7,774 nucleotides of DNA from Streptomyces caelestis (GTDB lineage Bacteria; Actinomycetota; Actinomycetes; Streptomycetales; Streptomycetaceae), in NCBI RefSeq assembly GCF_001279005.1, contig NZ_LGCN01000273.1, forward strand, positions 1 through 7,774, written 5' to 3'. The position numbers and the translations under genes are program-made. Below the pieces are notes generated by a model. The model saw only the letters and a list, made by a program, of their open reading frames with translations. It did not search any database and was not told the DNA's origin. This document shows, one piece after another, positions 1 to 5,031 of this stretch (positions within the stretch are counted from its first letter, which is position 1; each line of letters opens with the position of its first letter).

Positions 1-100
1 CGCCATCGCGCGCGGCGTGGATGGCGCGGATCTCGCTCACGGTCCGCTTCTCCTCGGCCTGGCGCCCGGCGCGGGCCTGCCCGGTGGCCAGATGGCGGTT
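1..100 (-). pseudogene. Gene fragment interrupted by the IS5-family element
   Basis: Read on the minus strand from base 100 to base 1, this is an open frame of about 33 codons with nearly all third positions G or C. It gives a hydrophilic, charged peptide (includes TGQARAGRQAEEKRTVSEIR) that looks helical. The opposite-strand frame shares the same third-codon positions, so base composition does not pick the strand. I prefer the minus strand because its amino acids are balanced, while the plus reading is rich in Trp, Cys and Arg. The frame runs off the window at base 1. At its upstream side it meets the IS target duplication, and if the IS and one TTA are removed it continues in frame into minus-strand sequence from base 941 upward. 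I do not recognise the protein family. Confidence 0.4.
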
Positions 101-101
101 A

Positions 102-118
102 GCCGGCGTCTCATTTGG
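102..118. repeat. Left inverted end of the IS5-family element
   Basis: GCCGGCGTCTCATTTGG pairs with the reverse complement of 921-937, with mismatches only at the second and fifth bases. The outer base abuts the TTA duplication at 99-101. The transposase stop codon (complement of 111-113) lies inside this end, as is usual for compact IS elements. Confidence 0.85.
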
Positions 119-903
119 CGAGTCTGCGGTAGCAGATGAGGCTGCAGGCGATGGCGGTGAAGGCGAGGAAGTGTTCGGCCTTGCGTTCGTAGCGGCGGTG
201 CAGGCGGCGGCAGCCGGCCAGCCAGGACATTGTCCGTTCGATGGTCCAGCGGTGCCGACCGAGTCGAGTGGACGACTCGATGCCCCTGCGGGCGATGCGG
301 TGCCGGATGCCGCGCTTGCGCAGCCATCGCCGCAGGTCGTCGTAGTCGTAGCCTTTGTCGCCGTGGAGTTTGGCGGGCCGCCGCCTGCGCGGGCCACGCC
401 GGGAGCGGATCGGCGGGATGCCGCGGACGAGGGGCTTGAGGGCCTGGCTGTCGTGGAGGTTCGCGCCGGAGATCCCGACGGAAAGGGGCAGACCGCTCCG
501 CTCAGTGACCAAATGGATCTTCGAGCCCTTCTTGCCCCGGTCGACAGGATTCGGACCCGTCAGCTCCCCCCTTTCAGGGCCCGCATGTTCACCGAGTCGA
601 TCGCGCACCGCGACCAGTCCAGCTCCCCGCGCGAACCCAGCTCGTCCAGGACCAGGCGGTGCAGCTTCGCCCAGACCCGGGCGGCACTCCACTCGGTGAA
701 ACGCCGGTGCGCGGTCGGCCCCGACGGACCGAAGACCGGCGGCAACTGCCGCCAGGTGCAGCCGGAGGTGGCCACGAAGACGATCGCCGCGAGCACCTCA
801 CGGTCACCATAACGACGCCGCCCACCGCCTTGCGGCCGTGTCGGAGCGGGCGCTGAAACAACTCCCACAACCCGTCCGGGACCAGCCGCTCCACGATCGT
901 CAT
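111..903 (-). CDS. IS5 family transposase, two-frame, N-terminal indel
   Basis: This is a DDE transposase that cuts and joins the ends of its own element. The first frame starts at ATG 903 (MTIVERLVPDGLWELFQR). The continuation (PTRPQGGGRRRYGDREVLAA) is in a neighbouring frame, so a small indel lies near bases 860-870. Compared with relatives as I remember them, the segment after LFQR is short by a few residues. The second frame carries the first catalytic Asp (RCAIDSVNMRALKGG) and stops at 560. The third frame carries the second Asp (HGDKGYDYDDL) and the Glu (RWTIERTMSWLAGCRRLHRR), ending at 111. The last two join by a -1 shift at 566-574, very probably programmed. An in-frame TTG at 910 could start the first part without the indel region, giving an altered N-terminus. 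Confidence 0.85.
566..574 (-). other. Probable programmed -1 frameshift site in the IS5-type transposase
   Basis: Read on the minus strand this is AAAGGGGGG, followed by AGCTGA, where the upstream frame ends four bases after the G run. Stepping back one base after the second GGG gives Gly-Glu-Leu-Thr and continues without interruption to the DDE domain. IS427-type elements are known to make transposase this way. I infer it here from the slippery run and the exact joining of two conserved protein halves. Confidence 0.7.
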
Positions 904-920
904 GCCTCAAGGTTACGAAC

Positions 921-937
921 CCAAATGAGACGACGTC
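921..937. repeat. Right inverted end of the IS5-family element
   Basis: CCAAATGAGACGACGTC is the partner of the left end. It is followed directly by TTA at 938-940, matching the TTA before the left end. It lies just upstream of the transposase start. Confidence 0.85.
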
Positions 938-994
938 TTACACCGTTCACCGTACAGACCCGGCCCGAGCGCAACTCGTGACAGCTGGAAGAGA

Positions 995-1053
995 ACACCA
1001 CTCCTGCGAGGTGAGCGATTACGGCGTAATCGCTCACCTCGCAGGAGTGGTGT
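995..1053. repeat. 59-bp near-perfect palindrome
   Basis: The two 29-base arms (995-1023 and 1025-1053) are exact reverse complements with one base (G1024) between them. In RNA from either strand this gives a very stable hairpin. Its right edge coincides with the last base of the stop codon of the minus-strand small membrane protein gene, so it is placed to end that transcript, although no U-run follows. Arms this long and perfect are unusual for a simple actinomycete terminator. A head-to-head junction of mobile element ends or a protein-binding site are alternatives. Confidence 0.85.
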
Positions 1054-1265
1054 CATCGCCGGGAGGGAGTGCGCGTGAGGCCAGCAGCGATAGAGGCAGC
1101 CAAGGTCCACACCGTGACGATCACTCCTGCCGCCACCCACACTCGCTCCACCCGCACCGCATCCAGGTGCGGAGACACAATCCGTACCAGGTCGTCGCAC
1201 TCGCCGACAATGCCGTTACGGGGGACGGAAAGCCACCGGCACACGGAGTCACACACCAGCTTCAC
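1053..1265 (-). CDS. Small single-helix membrane protein, start region damaged
   Basis: From GTG 1265 the frame encodes 70 residues ending at a TGA (1053-1055). Residues about 43-62 (VWVAAGVIVTVWTLAASIAA) form one clear membrane segment near the C-terminus, followed by a short Arg-rich tail. The same frame stays open upstream to about 1418 and reads convincingly from base 1337 (VFLSLTSAFTELRTESQHGS), but has no ATG or GTG there. A strong ribosome site, AAGGAGG (1344-1350), sits just before ATG 1342 / GTG 1339 in a different frame that stops after a few codons. I infer that one base was lost just after that start, so the true protein was about 96 residues. Family unknown. A long hairpin directly follows the stop. 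Confidence 0.5.
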   Translation of the reverse strand: MKLVCDSVCRWLSVPRNGIVGECDDLVRIVSPHLDAVRVERVWVAAGVIVTVWTLAASIAAGLTRTPSRR

Positions 1266-1391
1266 GGGAATCTTGTCAGAGCCGTGCTGGGACTCTGTCC
1301 GCAGTTCCGTGAAAGCGGAGGTCAGCGACAGGAAGACACCATCCCTCCTTCGGTGTCCGTGCTGCAGTGGCCAATGTGCTCGGAGCCGTAG

Positions 1392-1410
1392 GGACAGTGG
1401 TCGGCTGTCC
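1392..1410 (-). terminator. Possible terminator after the acetyltransferase gene
   Basis: GGACAG (1392-1397) and CTGTCC (1405-1410) form a 6-bp stem with a 7-base loop, starting 26 bases beyond the acetyltransferase stop on the minus strand. There is no U-run, which is common in actinomycetes. The stem is short, so this is a weak call. Confidence 0.3.
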
Positions 1411-1435
1411 TGTGGTGATCAACGGCTCGGCTGTT

Positions 1436-1969
1436 TCACGCCCGGAACTCGGTGAGATCGATGGCGTGAACGCGCAGTGGGTAGCCGTACACCGGGTGTG
1501 CCGTTTCCCGCTCGGGCACCATGCCGAGTTTTCGGATGACGTTCTCGGAGGCGTTGTCTCCCACCCGGTTGATGCTGATGACGCGGTCCAGGCCGCGGTC
1601 CTGGAGTGCGAACTCCAGCGTGGCGTGCGCGGCTTCGGACGCGTATCCCTGGCCCCAGAACTGTGAGCCGAGCCGCCAGCCGATCGCCACGGCGGGCATT
1701 ACCTCCGGCAGGAACTCGGGCACGGACAACCCTGCGAAGCCGATCAGTTCGCCCGAGGCCAGCAGCTCGACAGCGAAGAGTCCGAAGCCCTCCTCGTCCC
1801 ACTCCTCCTCCCATCGCTCGATGGCCTCGGCCGTGTGGTTCAGGTCGCGCACCGAGCCGTCGTCGATCCAGCGCATGACCCTTGGGTCCGCGTTGATGTC
1901 CGCCATCGGCGCGAGGTCGTCGTCGTGCCAGCTACGGAGGAGGAGACGGGGTGTGTGGATCTCTGTCAT
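1436..1969 (-). CDS. GNAT family N-acetyltransferase (RimJ/RimL type)
   Basis: This 177-residue protein should transfer an acetyl group from acetyl-CoA to an amine, either a protein N-terminus or a small molecule; the substrate cannot be read from sequence. It opens with TPRLLLRSWHDDDL (residues 6-19), typical of the RimJ/RimL branch (Acetyltransf_3). The acetyl-CoA pyrophosphate loop is QFWGQGYASEA (103-113), and N139 with KLGM (147-150) follow the usual NxxSxxxxxKLGM pattern. Length is normal for a single-domain cytosolic enzyme. ATG 1969 is preceded by AGGA seven bases upstream. It looks intact, unlike its neighbours. It lies upstream of, and on the same strand as, the small membrane protein gene, about 90-170 bases away, but a link is not demonstrated. 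Confidence 0.93.
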   Translation of the reverse strand: MTEIHTPRLLLRSWHDDDLAPMADINADPRVMRWIDDGSVRDLNHTAEAIERWEEEWDEEGFGLFAVELLASGELIGFAGLSVPEFLPEVMPAVAIGWRLGSQFWGQGYASEAAHATLEFALQDRGLDRVISINRVGDNASENVIRKLGMVPERETAHPVYGYPLRVHAIDLTEFRA

Positions 1970-2272
1970 GCGCCCATCCTGCCGAAGGCGAGCGCCTTGT
2001 CGGTAATTCGGCGCTCATCCGCGCTGCCGCTCCGGAACCACAACGCGTCAAGCCGCCTACACCACACACTGCGACGGGGGAAGCATCGGGCCGACGGCCG
2101 GACAGACAACGTGCCACTTCAACAGCGCGGTAGAGAGGTGAGACTGATCCGACGGGAGCCTGCCTCAACACCAAGATCACCCACGAGGTCGTGGCCAGAG
2201 CCAGATGCAAATGTCTCCATCAGCGGCACAACAGGTGGGCCAGGCGCCGACCGGGCGCGGCTGAGCAGGAGG
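1970..2272. other. Spacer without a supported gene
   Basis: Several frames are open here on both strands, but none combines a start, ribosome site, plausible composition and recognisable motif. A minus-strand frame (1932-2210) has a hydrophobic start but overlaps the acetyltransferase start and becomes compositionally poor. The acetyltransferase promoter should lie near 1990-2060; I see no convincing -35/-10 pair. Confidence 0.5.
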
Positions 2273-2580
2273 TCAGGGTGAGGGCTGCGCGGCCTGTGAT
2301 GCTGGAACCGCGTCGTTCTGGTCCGGGCCGTACTCGTGGAGGGTGGGGGCTTCGGTGTCGGCGCGTTGCCGGCTGCGTTCGCTGCCGCCGCGCTGGAGGA
2401 CCGGTTGCGTGGCGATATCGCGCCGGTAGCCGCTGGCCTGTCTCAGTTCCTCGAGGATGGCAGGGCGGCTTCAAGTTCCGGAATCGCTTGGATCGTCAGG
2501 GCCGTTCGCGGGCGGGGCTGAGCTGGGACTTCAACAGAACACAAACCGTCGTTCCCAGTGGCATGGAGATCATTACCCGA
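2273..2580 (-). pseudogene. Decayed minus-strand coding remnant, frameshifted
   Basis: Two minus-strand frames join to give one plausible peptide. The first, open over 2446-2580, includes RTALTIQAIPELEAALP. The second, open over 2276-2470 and ending at TGA 2273-2275, includes AILEELRQASGYRRDIATQ and then a polar tail ending in ASQAAQPSP. They overlap at 2446-2470, where the sense switches frame. Third positions of the second frame are about 80 percent G or C, supporting this strand over the overlapping plus-strand frame at 2336-2521. There is no ATG or GTG in the first frame and a TAG stands at 2581-2583, so the 5' end is missing or further shifted. I do not recognise the family; it reads as a helical C-terminal region. 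Confidence 0.4.
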
Positions 2581-2750
2581 CTATGCGCGTAGTGCAATCA
2601 TGTAGGACTCCAGGCCCTCCGAAGCAGTGCCGCTCCACCGACCTGATCGGCTGCAGTGTCATGGGTTTCCTCGTCACTCCACTGCGCGGCCGATGAGTTT
2701 GCGGCTCCCGGCCGGTCCAAGCTCGTGACACCCCGGGAAAGGACACCGCC

Positions 2751-3356
2751 ATGTCGGAGCTTCTCGTCGACTTCATCACCTCGCTCGACGGCCACGCATC
2801 GGGAGAGGGATGGCCCGGGTTCTGGGGCCTGGAGGGCCCGGAGTACCTCGCATGGCTCGGCAAGCAGCCCGAGGCCACCTACCTGATGGGAGCGAACACC
2901 TACCGCCTGATGTCGGGCTTCGCCGCAGGCGAGGTCCCGAATGGCCAAGAGGAGTTCAGGCCCGAAGAAGAGGCGTCCGTCGACGAGCTCACGCAAGCGT
3001 CCAAGGTGGTGTTCTCCTCCTCACTCGAGGAGCCACTGACGTGGGCCAACTCCACGCTCGTCCGCGACGACGCCGTCGAGGCGGTCCGCGCCATGAAGTC
3101 GAGTGGCACGGGGCTCCTCAGCACGATCGGCAGCCTCGGCCTGTGCCGCTCCCTGCTACGAGCCGGACTCGTCGACCGCTTCCGGGTCGTGATGTTCCCG
3201 GTGATCACCGGGGCCACGGGCGAAGAACGCATCTACGACGGCTATCCGGACGTTGCCCTCGAGATGATCGAGCACCGCACCTTCGACGGCCGCATCCAGC
3301 TGGTCGAGTACAAGCCCCGCGTGCTCGACCACCCACCGCTCGGCCCCCCTGCGTGA
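2751..3356 (+). CDS. Dihydrofolate reductase family protein (RibD C-terminal domain)
   Basis: This 201-residue, single-domain protein has the dihydrofolate-reductase fold shared with the C-terminal reductase half of RibD. The family binds NADPH and reduces small substrates, but most stand-alone actinomycete members have no assigned substrate, and this one should not be called FolA. Motifs: FITSLDG (8-14) in the first strand, YLMGANTYRLM (44-54) in the cofactor region, the strand KVVFSSSL (85-92), and the glycine-rich nucleotide segment TIGSLGLCRSLLRAGLVDRF (125-144) followed by PVITGATG (150-157). ATG 2751 is preceded by AAAGGA with seven bases between. The gene stands alone: the nearest upstream plus-strand sequence is spacer and a hairpin follows the stop. 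Confidence 0.92.
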   Translation: MSELLVDFITSLDGHASGEGWPGFWGLEGPEYLAWLGKQPEATYLMGANTYRLMSGFAAGEVPNGQEEFRPEEEASVDELTQASKVVFSSSLEEPLTWANSTLVRDDAVEAVRAMKSSGTGLLSTIGSLGLCRSLLRAGLVDRFRVVMFPVITGATGEERIYDGYPDVALEMIEHRTFDGRIQLVEYKPRVLDHPPLGPPA

Positions 3357-3363
3357 CGTCGCC

Positions 3364-3383
3364 CCGTCCGCCCATCCGGACGG
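3364..3383 (+). terminator. Candidate terminator after the reductase-fold gene
   Basis: CCGTCCG (3364-3370) and CGGACGG (3377-3383) form a perfect 7-bp GC-rich stem with a six-base loop, starting eight bases after the reductase stop codon. No U-run follows. Position and stability suit a hairpin-only actinomycete terminator. Confidence 0.55.
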
Positions 3384-3510
3384 CCGCCAGGCCTGCGCCG
3401 GTGAGCGCGGAGCAAGACCTCATAGGGGGTGAACGGCCAACGTCAGAACGCCCGGCCCATCGTCACTGTGCGGCGGAAGTTGACGCCGCAGCAGAACAGG
3501 CACGGCACCA

Positions 3511-3543
3511 GTGATCACATCGGTGTCGAAGCCAGCTGATCAC
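3511..3543. promoter_or_regulatory. Paired TGATCAC motifs, possible operator
   Basis: GTGATCAC (3511-3518, a perfect 8-bp palindrome) and CTGATCAC (3536-3543) are spaced 25 bases start to start, each preceded by CA or CAG. They sit just upstream of the ribosome site of the 3555 stub. This could be a remnant operator, but short GATC-containing palindromes are common in GC-rich DNA. Confidence 0.25.
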
Positions 3544-3554
3544 GAGGAGGTCCC

Positions 3555-3680
3555 GTGCCCGCCCGCTCGTCTTCGCCCATCCCTGCCGTCCTGACCGATC
3601 ACCTCGAACAGCACGGTCCCGCCCAGAATGTGTGGACGCCCCTGACTGGCGGCACACCCCGTCCCCGGTCTGATCTGTGA
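3555..3680 (+). pseudogene. N-terminal stub of a phosphotransferase-like gene
   Basis: A strong ribosome site (GAGGAGG at 3544-3550) precedes GTG 3555, which opens a 41-codon frame ending at TGA 3678-3680. The peptide starts MPARSSSPIPAVLTDHLEQH and reaches VWTPLTGGT near residue 29-37. A Trp-x-Pro-Leu-(Thr/Ser)-Gly-Gly segment early in the protein is typical of aminoglycoside-phosphotransferase-like and choline-kinase-like enzymes, where it begins the ATP-binding lobe. After that the sequence becomes PRPRSDL and stops, and no other frame continues the kinase. So the start was probably kept and the body deleted. Alternatively this is a genuine very small gene. The kinase assignment rests on one short motif and is tentative. 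Confidence 0.4.
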
Positions 3681-3734
3681 TGCTGCCGGTCTCCCCCGCC
3701 GGTGGATACGCGAGCGAGCCCCGGACCGTATCGG

Positions 3735-3764
3735 TTGTGACCCAGCGCTTCGGGTGGCTACTCT
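3735..3764 (+). promoter_or_regulatory. Candidate promoter of the methyltransferase gene
   Basis: TTGTGA (3735-3740) and TACTCT (3759-3764) are separated by 18 bases and resemble a housekeeping-sigma -35/-10 pair. A start near 3770-3775 would give a leader of about 45 bases before the GTG at 3817. This placement also argues against using the in-frame ATG at 3754, which lies inside the promoter. Confidence 0.5.
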
Positions 3765-3816
3765 GCGTGTCACAATGGGCCACGTTCTATGTCCTCGGCC
3801 AGAAGGAGTGCGCCTG

Positions 3817-4533
3817 GTGAACTCGATTCCGCAACCGGACGGAGCCGCAGGCCAGTGGCCGGATCAAGTGGCCGCCGTACGCCGCGGGCTCATCGAACAC
3901 GGGCCGCCCCGCAGTCCCGAGGGCGTCCCGGACTTCGTCACCGTCACGCTGCCGGAGCGCGACTGCGATCAGGTACGTGACCTCCTGGTGGAAGAGCGAG
4001 TCGGCACGGTCGTCGAGATCGGGCTCGCCTATGCCGGCTCGGCGCTGGCGATCGGCGAGGCCCTGCTGCGCACCGGTTCACGAAACCCGCGGCATGTGGT
4101 GATCGATCCGTTCCAGTACACGGCATACGACGGTGTCGGGTGGGAGCTGCTGTGCGGCGCCGGCCTGGACGGCATCGCCGAGCTGGTGACCGAACCGTCG
4201 CAGCACTTCCTCGCCCGGCTGGCCGACGCGGGTTTCGTCGCGGACGCCGCGTTCGTCGACGGCAGCCACCACTTCCACAACGTGTTCGTCGACCTCCACT
4301 TCCTGGGCGAGATCGTCCGGCCCGGCGGCATCGTGCTGCTCGACGACCTCTGGTGGCCATCGGTCGGCGCAGCCGTGGCGTACTTCGAAACCAACCTGGG
4401 ATGGCGTCCGATACCGGACGCCCTGACCGACGGGACCACCGACCCGGCCAACGGCAAGCCCCGGACCGGTGCCTACCGGCTACCCGACCCCCGCCCGACA
4501 CCCACCTTCAAAGAGTTCCGGCCTTTCTGCTGA
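3817..4533 (+). CDS. Class I SAM-dependent methyltransferase (Methyltransf_24 type)
   Basis: The 238-residue protein shows a Rossmann-fold S-adenosylmethionine site: VVEIGLAYAGSAL (65-77) is motif I, IDPF (96-99) ends the second strand with its acidic residue, AFVDGSHHFHNVFVDL (145-160) is the D-G-S/D-H segment, and GGIVLLDDLWWP (170-181) is the following strand and loop. The DGSHHFHNVFVDL and LLDDLWWP pattern is typical of Methyltransf_24 proteins, many of which methylate oxygen atoms of small molecules or sugars. The substrate is not known here. I start at GTG 3817, eight bases after AAGGAG; the frame is open to ATG 3754, but that stretch overlaps the likely promoter. It looks intact and single. 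The next gene is convergent, so no operon partner is visible. Confidence 0.9.
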   Translation: MNSIPQPDGAAGQWPDQVAAVRRGLIEHGPPRSPEGVPDFVTVTLPERDCDQVRDLLVEERVGTVVEIGLAYAGSALAIGEALLRTGSRNPRHVVIDPFQYTAYDGVGWELLCGAGLDGIAELVTEPSQHFLARLADAGFVADAAFVDGSHHFHNVFVDLHFLGEIVRPGGIVLLDDLWWPSVGAAVAYFETNLGWRPIPDALTDGTTDPANGKPRTGAYRLPDPRPTPTFKEFRPFC

Positions 4534-5031
4534 TCCAGGTGGAACTCGCCAAGCCCACCCGAACCGGGCGACCGCGCGTCACTCACAGCGATGGCACCGC
4601 GTTGAGCTTGTGGTCAACTCGATTGCTCGCTGTGGGCCGGACCGCGGTGCGGTTGAAAGTCGGGCACGGGCTGACGGTGACCAAGACCGCGCTGGCGTCC
4701 CTCCAGGACGCCCGCCGCCGCAGCGATGTATGCCGACCGCTGGACTAGATCTCGTCCACGCAGCCGGTCAGACATTGCGCAGACCCCCACCACCGCTATC
4801 ACGACCCCGACCACGGACCCCACACAGCAGGCCACAGCGCTGCGCGGATCATTGCTCAGCCGCACCCCGCCACAGCCACCAGCTGTGCAACGCGCGCCCG
4901 TCGGCTACGGAACGCCCCCGCAGGGATGGCCGGTTCCGTCACCATGTGCTGCAACCCGCGTTCCTGCACTCCAACCGCTGGCACCCGGGCCGGTACCAGG
5001 CGTCCTGGGCCTCAGAGTGCCCCGCATCTCG
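4534..5031. other. 498-bp spacer between convergent genes
   Basis: No gene can be supported here. Long plus-strand frames run through it but continue as shadows of the flanking genes. A minus-strand frame from GTG 4865 to 4614 (83 codons) starts with a membrane-like stretch (VVGVVIAVVGVCAM) but lacks a spaced ribosome site and loses coding character downstream. CCAGG-CGT-CCTGG at 4996-5008 is a weak hairpin 24 bases after the HEAT-protein stop and might act as its terminator. The plus-strand frame around 4930-5030 has good third-position bias but no start. Confidence 0.5.

Larger units (their letters stand above)
102..937 (-). mobile_element. IS5-family insertion sequence (IS427-like group)
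   Basis: This 836-bp element is bounded by 17-bp imperfect inverted ends (102-118 and 921-937, 15 of 17 matching) and a direct TTA on each side (99-101 and 938-940). It carries one transposase gene on the minus strand, filling almost the whole element and read in two frames. Size, short duplication and two-frame transposase fit the IS427 group of the IS5 family. An indel near the transposase N-terminus suggests this copy is no longer autonomous, though a copy elsewhere could still move it because both ends are present. Confidence 0.88.

Noticed and set aside
21..812. 263-codon plus-strand open frame through the IS element
   Set aside because: It is the mirror of the transposase, with low-complexity Arg/Ala/Pro/Ser composition and no ribosome site.
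2336..2521. 61-codon plus-strand frame (Gly/Ala-rich)
   Set aside because: Third-position bias favours the overlapping minus-strand reading, and no motif is seen.
3754..3816. Upstream ATG start for the methyltransferase
   Set aside because: It overlaps the likely -10 region, has no ribosome site, and the peptide does not look like family N-terminus; GTG 3817 has AAGGAG at good spacing.
4614..4865. 83-codon minus-strand frame with a membrane-like start
   Set aside because: There is no spaced ribosome site and coding character disappears after about 40 codons; kept only as a note in the spacer entry.
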